Shown here in pieces: positions 30,099 through 39,264 of a DNA stretch of 43,895 nt. A program made the translations under genes and the position numbers. Numbering within the stretch: position 1 is the first letter of the stretch; each line of letters opens with the position of its first letter. This DNA is from a virus. The DNA is taken from the IMG/VR virus record IMGVR_UViG_3300035670_000430, positions 1 through 43,895 of that record, one strand, 5' to 3'. The notes under the pieces are model-generated. The model did not search any database. It was not told the origin of the DNA and was given only the letters and a program-made list of their open reading frames with translations.

Positions 30099-30737
30099 AT
30101 GCCGACTAACAAATACTTTCAAGCAGGAAGAGGAATAGGATCAAGAGAAGAACAGAATTTACTTCAAGTTCTAGTAAATGAATCTATTCAAATTGCGGGT
30201 GCAGATTTCGTCTATATTCCTAGAGATATCGTTAAATTAGATCAATTATATCGTGAAGATTACTTATCTAAGTTCACCAGAAATTATACAGTTGAAATGT
30301 ATATCGAGAATTTCGAAGGATTCGAAGGTGATGGAGAATTAATTTCTAAGTTTGGATTCACGATCTCGGATAAGTTGAGATTGGTTGTTTCGAAAGAGCG
30401 ATTTGAATATATCGTAGGGTTGCCTTATCCAACTGAAGGTGATCTTGTGTATTATCCTACTTCCAGAAATTTATTCGAGATTAAATTCGTAGATGATAAG
30501 TCACCACTAGTTCCACTTGGGACTAGACAATACTTCACCCTAGTATGTGAAACTCTGAAGTACTCCAACGAAACTATGGATAGCGGATCTGAAGCCGATG
30601 AAGTTGGTGTTAAGTACAATAATGATGGTGCAACAGGAATCGGTGATCCTTTCGCCAAGAATGATCCTATCCAGGAATTATCTGATGCTATCTTGAATTT
30701 CGATGAAAACGATCCTTTCGCAGAAAAGAGAGTATAG
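30099..30737 (+). CDS. 14: Neck protein gp14
   Basis: A 212-residue neck protein (T4 256). Markers are NLLQVLVNESIQIAGADFVY, IPRDIVKLDQLYREDYLSKF, the FEGDGELISKFGF segment and FTLVCETLKYSNE. It forms the head-tail connector with gp13. The stop is 3 bases before gene 15. The Asp/Glu-rich end (NFDENDPFAEKRV) repeats a DPFA motif. Confidence 0.93.
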   Translation: MPTNKYFQAGRGIGSREEQNLLQVLVNESIQIAGADFVYIPRDIVKLDQLYREDYLSKFTRNYTVEMYIENFEGFEGDGELISKFGFTISDKLRLVVSKERFEYIVGLPYPTEGDLVYYPTSRNLFEIKFVDDKSPLVPLGTRQYFTLVCETLKYSNETMDSGSEADEVGVKYNNDGATGIGDPFAKNDPIQELSDAILNFDENDPFAEKRV

Positions 30738-30740
30738 GAA

Positions 30741-31757
30741 ATGCTGACTAATTATCCATTTTATTTCTCATCTATCCGAAATTTAACTGCTGCATTCGGA
30801 TCTATGTTCAATAACATAAAGATACAACGAGTAGATTCATCAGGAAACATAGAGAAGGTTATTCGTGTCCCTATCTCATATGGACCAGCCGATAAAACAA
30901 TCTTAATGCTGCAACAACAATCACCTAATAGAAATTCAGGTGGTGTTGAAGTAAAGATTGTTCTACCGAGAATATCATTTGCCTTGACTTCAATGACTTA
31001 TGATACGGCAAGAAAAATTCCTTCTGTTAATAAGACAGTATTTAAATCCAGGACACTAGGATTTAATGCAGGAACTTCTGTGAATGCAGATGCCGATACT
31101 ATTGGAATTACTAATCATAATTTAAGAACAAGTCAAGCCGTAAAATATACTAAGGGTGCTGGTTCTATCATAGGTGGATTGGTCGATGGAACGATATATT
31201 ATGTATCGGTAATTAATAAAAATACTATTAAATTGTCCCAGACAAAAACCGCTGCCGAAGCCGGGTCTACTCTAAATTTAACTTCTGTCGGATCAGGGAC
31301 ATCAACTTTAACGACAACTTATTCGGCGAATTTTGATCCGGTTCCTTATAATTTCGAATTCACTCTGTCGGTGTTTGTTAAATACATAGATGATGGTTTG
31401 CAGATCATCGAACAAATTCTGCCGTATTTCACGCCATTCTACACAATCACAATGAATGATTTTGCTACTGCTGATCTGAAGCGAGATGTTACTGTAAATT
31501 TAACTTCAGTTACTCAACAAGATACATATGAAGGATTGGTCGAGGATGATAGAATTATAGAATGGGATTTAACTTTCGTTGCTTCGGCATGGGTTTATCC
31601 TCCAGTCAGAGATACTTCTGTAATCAAGATTGCTGAAACAAATTTCTTCGAATTGGATACAGAACAGAGGTTAGTCACAACTACTGTTCAAGTTAATCCC
31701 TTGACTGCAAATCCTGATGATGAATATACTATAGACACCACAATCACAGATTACTAA
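30741..31757 (+). CDS. 15: Tail sheath stabiliser gp15 with an inserted surface domain
   Basis: A 338-residue homologue of T4 gp15 (272), the hexamer that caps tube and sheath and binds the neck. N-terminal PFYFSSIRNLTAAFGSMFNN and VPISYGPADK, and C-terminal SVFVKYIDDGLQIIEQILPY, then DRIIEWDLTFVASAWVYPPV, are family text. Between them, residues about 108-197 are not in T4 gp15: a beta module with ITNHNLRTSQAVKYT, IIGGLVDGTIYYVSVINKNT and LNLTSVGSG. The same module is found twice in the fiber at 17479-18918. Confidence 0.92.
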   Translation: MLTNYPFYFSSIRNLTAAFGSMFNNIKIQRVDSSGNIEKVIRVPISYGPADKTILMLQQQSPNRNSGGVEVKIVLPRISFALTSMTYDTARKIPSVNKTVFKSRTLGFNAGTSVNADADTIGITNHNLRTSQAVKYTKGAGSIIGGLVDGTIYYVSVINKNTIKLSQTKTAAEAGSTLNLTSVGSGTSTLTTTYSANFDPVPYNFEFTLSVFVKYIDDGLQIIEQILPYFTPFYTITMNDFATADLKRDVTVNLTSVTQQDTYEGLVEDDRIIEWDLTFVASAWVYPPVRDTSVIKIAETNFFELDTEQRLVTTTVQVNPLTANPDDEYTIDTTITDY

Positions 31758-31760
31758 ATA
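31753..31760 (+). promoter_or_regulatory. Possible late promoter (ACTAAATA)
   Basis: ACTAAATA overlapping the stop of gene 15, 13 bases before the next ATG, with AAGGAT between. Confidence 0.45.
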
Positions 31761-31773
31761 GATAAGGATATAA

Positions 31774-32109
31774 ATGGTTTCAGGATACACAAATCTAATA
31801 ATAGAATCCGGGTCAACTTTTTCTCAAGAATTGACTCTAACCAACCCAGATGGAACCTCAATAAATCTAACTGGTTATTCTGCTGCATCGAAAATGAGAA
31901 AATCGTATTGGTCTAATTTCAATGTATATGATTTAACCGTAACAATTTCTTCTCCGTCAGAAGGGAAATTGATTCTTTCAGCGACACCAACACAAACTAG
32001 TTCGATTAAACCAGGAAGATATGTCTATGATGTAGAAATATCGATAGCCGATAATGTGTGGAGAGTAGTCGAAGGTATAATTGAAGTAAGACCTAACGCA
32101 ACAAGGTAA
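31774..32109 (+). CDS. Small virion-surface or baseplate-type beta protein
   Basis: A 111-residue protein with the order [25 protein letters not shown], shown in part, then a [10 protein letters not shown]-like strand and [13 protein letters not shown]. It resembles small beta-sandwich proteins encoded near tail and fiber genes of T4-like cyanophages. It is probably a virion component. AAGGAT precedes the ATG and an ACTAAATA box lies upstream. The exact place in the particle is unknown. Confidence 0.62.
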   Translation: MVSGYTNLIIESGSTFSQELTLTNPDGTSINLTGYSAASKMRKSYWSNFNVYDLTVTISSPSEGKLILSATPTQTSSIKPGRYVYDVEISIADNVWRVVEGIIEVRPNATR

Positions 32110-32111
32110 CT

Positions 32112-32813
32112 ATGTCTAGTATAATAAAAGTTAATTCTATAGGTATTCAAGGTGCTATCGGTTTTACTGGTTCAACAGGAATCGGTGCTACTGGATTCAT
32201 TGGTTCTACTGGATTTCAGGGATCTACAGGATTTCGAGGTGCTACTGGATTAGGTGCTACTGGATTCACCGGATCTACTGGGTTGCGTGGTTCTACTGGA
32301 TTTCAGGGATCTACAGGATTTCAAGGTGCTACTGGATTAGGTGCTACTGGTTTAACTGGTGCAACCGGAACATTTTCTGGTTCTAATCGTGAAATTCTGT
32401 ATATAGATAATACAACTGTAATTGGTGCGACAGGATTAACTTGGGTAAAAGAGTCAAATACTCTAAATTTAACAGGACCGCTTTCGATATCACCTGCCTT
32501 AATTTCCGGTAAGAGAATTGAAAATATAGGCATCACCCAAACCGTGATTGATGAATCACCAATAGTCGCATTCAGAACTGTAAAATATGTACTACAAGTA
32601 TCATACTTAACTAACTATCAGTGCTCTGAAATACTACTAATTCATAACGGAACAACCGCCGATATATCAGAATATTCTATTGTCCATACTTCGATCAATC
32701 CGCTCGTGACTTACACTACTGATATCTCGGGTGGAAATATCAGGTTAATAGCAACAGCAGCAGCCGGATCAACAACAAAAATTGATTTATATAAAATAGC
32801 TATAGGAGTATGA
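32112..32813 (+). CDS. Collagen-like virion-surface protein
   Basis: A 233-residue protein. Residues 12-95 are a collagen-type repeat of Gly-Phe/Leu/Ser-Thr-Gly or Gly-Ala-Thr-Gly units (for example [21 protein letters not shown] shortened). DNA units are in multiples of 9, so copy number can change in frame. The C-terminal 95 residues form a beta module ([20 protein letters not shown], then [17 protein letters not shown]) that also makes up the whole protein at 33531 and the end of the protein at 32815. It probably forms trimeric surface fibrils. Confidence 0.75.
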   Translation: MSSIIKVNSIGIQGAIGFTGSTGIGATGFIGSTGFQGSTGFRGATGLGATGFTGSTGLRGSTGFQGSTGFQGATGLGATGLTGATGTFSGSNREILYIDNTTVIGATGLTWVKESNTLNLTGPLSISPALISGKRIENIGITQTVIDESPIVAFRTVKYVLQVSYLTNYQCSEILLIHNGTTADISEYSIVHTSINPLVTYTTDISGGNIRLIATAAAGSTTKIDLYKIAIGV

Positions 32814-32814
32814 A

Positions 32815-33522
32815 ATGGCTCAGACTAATATATTAAGGCAGAATCAAAAAACTGCCATAATTCAGGTCTTAGGTTCCGCAATCGAAGATCAGGTTGTTTT
32901 TAATCCATCATCAATCTGGGAACCAGGATCAACAGAAATTCTATCGGCTTCTATAGATAAAATTTCATGGATAGTTACTGGTGGGATTGTTACTTTGTAT
33001 CTAGGCGAAAGTATCATAGGAAGTTTTTCTGGTAATGGTGAAATTGATTTAGCAGAAGATTATTCCGCAAAAAATACTGATTTTTCTTTTTTGCGAGGAC
33101 AACTCAGGGTAGTAACAAATACTACAAATAATTATTTTCTAATATTACGCACAAAACGAATCTCAATATCAACCGAAAATGCTTCATATACATTCGTTAA
33201 TGATTTCGGTGAAACTACTATTGTAACGTTCGTTAATGATTTAGGGGTAACCGATACAGTTATAGATGAAGTACCTACAACAAATGCTAAATCTATAAAA
33301 TATACAATTCAGGCTTCTTACTCTAATACATATCAGGTTTCGGATATCACTCTACTACATAATAATACAACTTCCGATATAACAGAATATGCAATTGTTC
33401 ATACATCTTCAATTCCGTATGTGACTTATTCGACAAATATTATCGGTGGGAAAATGAGATTAATTGCAAGATCACTATATGAACCAACTAGATTGATTAT
33501 CCAGAAAACAGTAATAGGATAA
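32815..33522 (+). CDS. Two-module virion-surface protein
   Basis: A 235-residue protein. Residues 1-120 are a paralogue of the 130-residue protein at 11004-11396. Residues about 140-235 are the beta module shared with both neighbours (SIKYTIQASYSNTYQVSDIT, then HNNTTSDITEYAIVHTS). Between them a short repeat, TFVNDFGETTIVTFVNDLG, links the modules. This is a clear fusion of two mobile surface units. Its role is unknown, probably capsid or fiber decoration. Confidence 0.72.
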   Translation: MAQTNILRQNQKTAIIQVLGSAIEDQVVFNPSSIWEPGSTEILSASIDKISWIVTGGIVTLYLGESIIGSFSGNGEIDLAEDYSAKNTDFSFLRGQLRVVTNTTNNYFLILRTKRISISTENASYTFVNDFGETTIVTFVNDLGVTDTVIDEVPTTNAKSIKYTIQASYSNTYQVSDITLLHNNTTSDITEYAIVHTSSIPYVTYSTNIIGGKMRLIARSLYEPTRLIIQKTVIG

Positions 33523-33530
33523 ATAAAAAT

Positions 33531-33839
33531 ATGGCTACAACTTATTCAAATCTTGGTACTTCACCCACAGCAGTTGATACAAATCCGATTAATACATACA
33601 GATCGGTGAAGTATATTATACAAGCTTCTTATCTGACTAATTATCAGATATCAGAAATTATTCTGATTCATAACGGCACAACCGCCGATATAACAGAATA
33701 CGCAATAACACACACGTCAACTAATCCGCTCGTGACTTATACGACTGATATATCCGGTGGTAATCTAAGATTGATTGCAGCCGCCGCAGCCGGATCAACA
33801 ACGAGTTTGGTAATTCAGAAGAATTTAATAGCACTATAA
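33531..33839 (+). CDS. Stand-alone copy of the shared C-terminal surface module
   Basis: A 102-residue protein almost entirely made of the module found at the ends of the two genes before it: SVKYIIQASYLTNYQISEII, then [36 protein letters not shown]. Identity to the collagen-like protein end is high by eye. Three versions in a row suggest tandem duplication followed by fusion. Function unknown. Confidence 0.72.
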   Translation: MATTYSNLGTSPTAVDTNPINTYRSVKYIIQASYLTNYQISEIILIHNGTTADITEYAITHTSTNPLVTYTTDISGGNLRLIAAAAAGSTTSLVIQKNLIAL

Positions 33840-33852
33840 GAAAGGTAAATTC

Positions 33853-34182
33853 ATGAGCAAAATCACAATTACATTTACAGAAGAAGGACATCCTCCTGTT
33901 TCAGTAGAGTTAACAGAAGCTACAACTGCGGTCTTGAATAAATATGTACAAGATAGTATTGAGTATGACGAAGAAGGTAATCCAAAGCAGAAATATTCTG
34001 GTAAGGCAGAGTTATTCTTACAACATACACAGAAAACACTAATCGAACCCCTAATTTCTTCTTATTCTGAATTTTTTAATGCAGAAACCGTAAAGCAAAT
34101 TAAGGCGTTGGAAGAACAAAAACAACACTTGGAACTAAGAATTAAATCACAGTTCGTTCCAAAGATTGTTGTACCTCAGTAA
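33853..34182 (+). CDS. Small hypothetical protein before the fiber gene
   Basis: A 109-residue protein beginning MSKITITFTEEGHPPVSVEL, with a beta-rich head and a charged C-terminal coiled coil (VKQIKALEEQKQHLELRIKS). AAAGG precedes the ATG. Its place before a large fiber gene and its coiled coil would fit a small structural or chaperone role, which is inference. No family recognised. Confidence 0.6.
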   Translation: MSKITITFTEEGHPPVSVELTEATTAVLNKYVQDSIEYDEEGNPKQKYSGKAELFLQHTQKTLIEPLISSYSEFFNAETVKQIKALEEQKQHLELRIKSQFVPKIVVPQ

Positions 34183-34209
34183 TAGAAGATTTGATGGAAA
34201 GGGAAATCA

Positions 34210-36990
34210 ATGGCAGAAAAAGACTTTAAAGTAAAAAATGGGATAATTGCGAACGGAGCGATTACCGGACAAACGTTAAATTCAAGACCAGTAGCACCAT
34301 TTTCCGATATCGGAACTCTTGGTGCGGAGTCGGTTAGTAACCCAGACTTTTCCACCGGACCATTTACCGGATGGACTGTGGGTTCGGGTTGGACTTATAA
34401 TTCTGGTGCACAACATACTAGTGGAACAGCTACACTAACACAATCATTCTCGATTACGGCGAATAATCCATATATTGTTGCAGTCACGATTACTGGAGCA
34501 TCGGCAGGTTCGATCACGATTGGTTTAGGTGTTGGGAGTGCGTCTGTTAGTGGTGATATTACAGCGACAACAACTACTACCCTACTATCTACGAGTGGTG
34601 GAAGTCAGACTCTTACTATAACGCCAACGAATGACTTCAATGGTACAATTACAGCGATCAGTGTAAAGGTCGTCAACGCATCCAATTCTAACGCTGATTT
34701 TTATGATGCGGCTGGGTCTTTGTTTGCTGCTGTACGTGGGAAGACATCACTTGTTAATACGGCATTTGGGGTTTCTTCACTGAGATTTAATACAACAGGT
34801 ATACAAAATACTGCATTTGGCGATAGTGCGTTGGCAAGAAATACTCTAGGTTTGAATAATAATGCGTTCGGCGGATTAGCTCTAGCATCAAATCTAACAG
34901 GATCATCAAACACTGCCATTGGTAGAAGTGCTCTTCAAGAAAACGTTCGTGGGTCTAACAATGTTGCAATCGGCGAAGCTCCGCTTTATAATAATATTTC
35001 AGGTGGAGTAAACATTGCTATTGGATCAAATGCATTATTCGCAAACACCACCGGAACTAACAATGTTGCCATTGGAGGAACCCAGACTTTAGCATCAAAT
35101 ATTTCTGGAACCAGTAACATTGCAATTGGAAGTACTGCTCTGTCTGCAAATACTGCGTCAGAAAATACAGCCGTGGGCAGAGAATCTCTTCAAAATAACA
35201 CAACCGGAACAAGAAATGTTGCTGTAGGGTATCGTGCTCTGAGATCAGTTATCACTGGGGAAAATAATGTTGGATTTGGACATCTTGCTGGTGCATTAAA
35301 TGCTGGGTCATTAACAACTGGTTCGAATAACACATTTATTGGCTATAACACTGGGTTTAGTACCACTACTCAACGTTCTGGATCAGTTGCAATTGGCTCT
35401 GGCGCAACTGTCAACGCTGACAATTCCGGTGTTTTAGGAACTGCCGGGATGAAGTGGAGTGTGGGTGGCAACACAGCACCCGCAACAACTCTTTGGGTTC
35501 AAGATACTACTTCCGCAGGTGGAGTAACTGGATTAACGCTCAGAGCAGGATCAGGACAACTTACTAATTCACTTCTCACAATCCAGGCAAATAATAGTAA
35601 TCAACTCTTGAACGTAAACCGTGATGGGTGGATAAACATTGGTAGAATTGGTGGATCGAACACAATAATTGAATTACCCCAGACCAATCCTTTTCAGATA
35701 AATGGGTTTGGTGGAAACGCTTCATTGGTCACTAACGGAGATTTTCTCACCGATCTAACAGGTTGGACTGTCACAGGAACAGATTGGATTAAAGATATCG
35801 GTGGTGCCCGACACATACCAGGAAACACAACTACTATATCTCAAAGTGTTACGGTTGTTGTTGGACAGACTTATAGAATCGGTATTAGTATGTTTGGTAG
35901 AACCGCAGGTTCTGTTTCAGTTGCATTGGGATCAGTTAGTTGGGGAGGGGGACCGATTATTGGCAATTATGCCACTTATATTACCGCCGATTCTTCTGGT
36001 ACGCAAACTCTCAGCATAACACCTACAAGTGATTTTGATGGATCAATTCGAGTTAGCATGTTTTCGCCCGGATCTGTATTGGAGATCAGGAATGCTACTT
36101 CGGGATCTAATGCTAATCCTATGAGGTCTGGTATATCTTTTAATAGCGGATCAACTAATAGAATAAATGGAGCGATTTGGTTAGAAAATCAAGAAAGTAA
36201 TGTAGAAGATTCTAATATATCATTTTATCTAAGGCAAACTGGTCCATCTAGTGGTAGTTCGCTGTTCAATGAAGTATTTAAATTAGTTGGTGGCGGCCCG
36301 GCGATTCTCGGTGCACCAAATATTTCCAATGGATATGCTGTACTGAGCGGAACTAGATACCTAATATCAAGTATTGGTGATGGCTTTCGTTCTAGTCTAC
36401 ATATGTCTCCGACATATTCTTGTCAATACAAACTACTGAATCCTGATTTTTCTGCCGGATTTACTAACTGGACAGCAGGATCGGGGTGGACATCTAATTT
36501 AGGTGCTCAACACACTAGCGGTGGAGGAACAGCAACTCTAACACAAAATCTGTATATTAGTGCGGGTATATCATATATACTTTCAGTTACAATTACTGGT
36601 CGATCAACAGGATCGATCACTGTGGGTCTAGGTTCTGCTGTAACTGGGGCTATTACAGCAACAACAAATACTACCCTAAATTCATCAGTTGGTGGATTAC
36701 AAACACTGACTATTACCCCAACAGATGATTTTGATGGAACTATCACCAATATACAAATTAGTCTTTTCGTTACTCGTCATAACTATATTATGATGAATAA
36801 TCCTGTCCTAGAAGGAACTGCTACATTAACGGATGCATGTGCGATTCGCTTCGACGCCGCAGCCGGAACCCATAAAGCAGTTGATTCGGGAACCACTAAG
36901 ACTTCACCAGGAACAGTAGATGCCTGGGTCAAGGTAAATGTCAACGGAACAATTCACTACTTACCAGCTTATACATCTAAGACCACGTAA
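34210..36990 (+). CDS. Large tail fiber or adhesin with YadA-head-like repeats
   Basis: A 926-residue protein. The start (MAEKDFKVKNGIIANG) is like other marine phage fibers. Residues about 180-400 carry about ten beta-prism repeats of the YadA head type (NTAFGDSAL, NNAFGGLAL, NVAIG). A 115-residue jelly-roll-like module (NPDFS..GWTVGSGW, TLTITPTNDFNGTI) is present three times, near 40-160, 510-640 and 745-860, and looks like a carbohydrate-binding unit. The C-terminus (AIRFDAAAGTHKAVDSGTTK) is short. It is probably a receptor-binding fiber. A strong terminator follows. Confidence 0.83.
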   Translation: MAEKDFKVKNGIIANGAITGQTLNSRPVAPFSDIGTLGAESVSNPDFSTGPFTGWTVGSGWTYNSGAQHTSGTATLTQSFSITANNPYIVAVTITGASAGSITIGLGVGSASVSGDITATTTTTLLSTSGGSQTLTITPTNDFNGTITAISVKVVNASNSNADFYDAAGSLFAAVRGKTSLVNTAFGVSSLRFNTTGIQNTAFGDSALARNTLGLNNNAFGGLALASNLTGSSNTAIGRSALQENVRGSNNVAIGEAPLYNNISGGVNIAIGSNALFANTTGTNNVAIGGTQTLASNISGTSNIAIGSTALSANTASENTAVGRESLQNNTTGTRNVAVGYRALRSVITGENNVGFGHLAGALNAGSLTTGSNNTFIGYNTGFSTTTQRSGSVAIGSGATVNADNSGVLGTAGMKWSVGGNTAPATTLWVQDTTSAGGVTGLTLRAGSGQLTNSLLTIQANNSNQLLNVNRDGWINIGRIGGSNTIIELPQTNPFQINGFGGNASLVTNGDFLTDLTGWTVTGTDWIKDIGGARHIPGNTTTISQSVTVVVGQTYRIGISMFGRTAGSVSVALGSVSWGGGPIIGNYATYITADSSGTQTLSITPTSDFDGSIRVSMFSPGSVLEIRNATSGSNANPMRSGISFNSGSTNRINGAIWLENQESNVEDSNISFYLRQTGPSSGSSLFNEVFKLVGGGPAILGAPNISNGYAVLSGTRYLISSIGDGFRSSLHMSPTYSCQYKLLNPDFSAGFTNWTAGSGWTSNLGAQHTSGGGTATLTQNLYISAGISYILSVTITGRSTGSITVGLGSAVTGAITATTNTTLNSSVGGLQTLTITPTDDFDGTITNIQISLFVTRHNYIMMNNPVLEGTATLTDACAIRFDAAAGTHKAVDSGTTKTSPGTVDAWVKVNVNGTIHYLPAYTSKTT

Positions 36991-37013
36991 GTAGGTATTA
37001 TCAATCAAACGGA

Positions 37014-37038
37014 GGGGGCAATTAATGCCCCCTTTTTT
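37014..37038 (+). terminator. Intrinsic terminator after the large fiber
   Basis: GGGGGCA and TGCCCCC form a 7 bp stem with a short AT loop, followed by TTTTTT (37033-37038). Confidence 0.88.
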
Positions 37039-37040
37039 CA

Positions 37041-37048
37041 TATAAATA
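37041..37048 (+). promoter_or_regulatory. T4-type late promoter for the glycosyltransferase cassette
   Basis: Exact TATAAATA, 31 bases before the ATG at 37080 and just after a terminator. Confidence 0.85.
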
Positions 37049-37079
37049 CATCGTAATTAAATTGATTTTAGGAGTTATA

Positions 37080-38252
37080 ATGAGTCAAAAGTTTCGTTTC
37101 CATATTCTTCCACCAGCACACACCGTAAGTAATTCGGATTATTCAATTTGTGCATACACGGCCAAAGCAGTTAAATACGGCAAGATGATGACCGAACGTG
37201 GTCACGAAGTAATTCATTATGGACATGAAGATTCGAATCTAGTATGTACGGAACACGTCACAGTTACGACAAATAAAGACCTGGAAATTTCTTATGGTAA
37301 CTTTGATTGGCGTAAGAATTTCTTCAAGTTCGATGTGAACGATCATGTCTATAAAATGCAGTACAAGAACGCAATCAGAGAAATAGAAAAGAGAAAGCAA
37401 CCTAATGATTTTCTTCTTCCTTTCTGGGGTTGGGGTAACAAACCGATTTGTGACGCACATGCTCATGATATGATTGTTGTTGAACCTGGAATCGGTTATG
37501 CTACAGGTCAATTCTCACCCTGGAGAATTTACGAATCTTATGCTATTCGTTCTGCCGTAGGTGGACATGAAGCCGTCGGGCAATGTAAAGAATCCTGGTA
37601 TCATGCAGTAATTCCTAATTATTTCGATCCTGAAGAGTTTGACTACTCAAAAGAAAAAGAAGATTATATGTTATTCATGGGTAGAATTTATCCAGGAAAA
37701 GGTATCGATATTGCTTATCAAGTTTGTAAGAAGTTAGGGTTGAAGTTAAAGATTGCAGGACAAGGATCTCTCGAAGAGAATGGTTACGAGGAGATTCCTG
37801 GTCAAATTGAAGTTATCGGATATCTGAATGCAGAAGATAGAAAGAGAGTGCTATCCAAAGCAAAAGGATTCTGGTTGCCATCTATGTTCAACGAACCTTT
37901 TGGCGGTGCATCTATCGAAGCTCTATTTGCGGGTTGCCCTATTATCACAACCGACTGGGGTTCCCACGCAGAGAATAATCTACATGGTGTAACTGGATAT
38001 AGATGCAGAACTTTCTCTGAGTTCCTCTGGGCAGCTAAAAATATAGATAAGATTAATCCTCAGGATTGTAGAGATTGGGCAATGTCTAACTTCTCCTTAG
38101 ATCGTGTTGCCAGAATGTACGAACACTATTTCACTATGGTCCATAACGTATATACTGGAAAAGGATGGTACGCAGAAGATTCTCATGAAGACGAATTGGA
38201 ATGGTTGGCTCGTTATTATCCGGCAGGGATTAAACGAGCAGGGAGTTGGTGA
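37080..38252 (+). CDS. Glycosyltransferase, GT4-like (GT-B fold)
   Basis: A 390-residue retaining-type glycosyltransferase. The donor half starts near YMLFMGRIYPGKGIDIAYQV. The E-x7-E motif is in FNEPFGGASIEALFAG, which binds nucleotide sugar. The start at 37080 follows TAGGAG by 7 bases; an upstream in-frame start at 37062 has none. It has a late promoter, so it may modify virion proteins or newly made DNA. The next gene overlaps its stop (TGATG). Confidence 0.88.
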   Translation: MSQKFRFHILPPAHTVSNSDYSICAYTAKAVKYGKMMTERGHEVIHYGHEDSNLVCTEHVTVTTNKDLEISYGNFDWRKNFFKFDVNDHVYKMQYKNAIREIEKRKQPNDFLLPFWGWGNKPICDAHAHDMIVVEPGIGYATGQFSPWRIYESYAIRSAVGGHEAVGQCKESWYHAVIPNYFDPEEFDYSKEKEDYMLFMGRIYPGKGIDIAYQVCKKLGLKLKIAGQGSLEENGYEEIPGQIEVIGYLNAEDRKRVLSKAKGFWLPSMFNEPFGGASIEALFAGCPIITTDWGSHAENNLHGVTGYRCRTFSEFLWAAKNIDKINPQDCRDWAMSNFSLDRVARMYEHYFTMVHNVYTGKGWYAEDSHEDELEWLARYYPAGIKRAGSW

Positions 38253-38521
38253 TGAAGATCATTGACTTTCGATATATATCTAAGAACGATGAATACGATG
38301 ATACTTATCCTCATTGGTCTAGGAAGTGGGAGTATCCGACCGTATTCTCTATCATTAAATCGTTAGAGGGTGAATTCAATAATAACCCGAAAATCCATAA
38401 TTCTTCTTGTCTTGATATCGGTTCTACACTTCATCCTTGGTTGGGATCGGATATAAATATCAGAGGATACTATCAACAAGGATCCTTTCACTCTAATTTG
38501 ACATGTACCTGGGGTAATTAA
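38252..38521 (+). CDS. Short protein, possible truncated methyltransferase
   Basis: An 89-residue protein. SRKWEYPTVFSIIKSLEG, then SSCLDIGSTLHPWLGSD looks like the start of a class I methyltransferase (the L-D-x-G strand-loop), but the rest of the SAM fold is missing and the protein ends soon after. It may be a remnant or a stand-alone small protein. The ATG overlaps the GT stop by one base and GGGAG precedes it. It lies between two glycosyltransferases. Confidence 0.5.
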   Translation: MKIIDFRYISKNDEYDDTYPHWSRKWEYPTVFSIIKSLEGEFNNNPKIHNSSCLDIGSTLHPWLGSDINIRGYYQQGSFHSNLTCTWGN

Positions 38522-38523
38522 TA

Positions 38524-39264
38524 ATGAATAATGATATCACAGTAGTTCTGAATGGTTATAAGCGTCCAGCGAACTTAAAAGAACAAGTCGATGCCGTTTC
38601 TACTTCAACCATAAAACCTGAATGTATTATGTATTGGCAGAATTCAATGCCAGGAATAACTTATGATGGTGAGTATATTAATAGATGCGTTTCAACAATA
38701 TCAAATACTAATTTTGGAGTTTGGTCAAGATTCTATTATGCCTTGAACGCAAGAACGAATTGGGTTTGTATTTTCGATGATGATACAATTCCAGGTAAGA
38801 AATGGTTTGAGAATTGTCTAGAAACTCAGAAGAAATATCCTGGGTTACATACCACAATAGGCGTAATTGTTAATCATGCGGATTATGGATTTGAACGTAG
38901 AATCGGTTGGGATAACCCTAACGAAGAAGTCCATCAAGCCGATTTTGGAGGACATGCGTGGTTCTTTCATCGTGATATGCTAACCCATTTCTGTAGAGAA
39001 TTACCTCCACTAGATCATGTGTTTTCAGTCGGAGAAGATATCCATTTCTCATGGATGTTGCAGAAATATTCTGAATTTAAGACTTGGGTTCCGCCTCATC
39101 CCCTATCGGATAAGGAAATGTGGGGATCTCTTAAAGGATGGGAATATGGTGGGGATGCCGTTGCGACTGCCGGAAATGGTGGGATTCCACATATGGCTAA
39201 GTATCTTAGATATGCTTATAACAATGGATTTAAATTTATTCTAGGTGACAAGGTAATATCATGA
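38524..39264 (+). CDS. GT2-like glycosyltransferase (GT-A fold)
   Basis: A 246-residue protein. ITVVLNGYKRPANLKEQVDA at the start and the D-D-D metal motif in WVCIFDDDTIPGKKW (residues about 79-93) are typical of GT-A transferases. HPLSDKEMWGS and HAWFFHRDML fit the acceptor side. Sugar and target unknown. It overlaps the next gene by 4 bases (ATGA), so the two are probably made together. Confidence 0.8.
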   Translation: MNNDITVVLNGYKRPANLKEQVDAVSTSTIKPECIMYWQNSMPGITYDGEYINRCVSTISNTNFGVWSRFYYALNARTNWVCIFDDDTIPGKKWFENCLETQKKYPGLHTTIGVIVNHADYGFERRIGWDNPNEEVHQADFGGHAWFFHRDMLTHFCRELPPLDHVFSVGEDIHFSWMLQKYSEFKTWVPPHPLSDKEMWGSLKGWEYGGDAVATAGNGGIPHMAKYLRYAYNNGFKFILGDKVIS

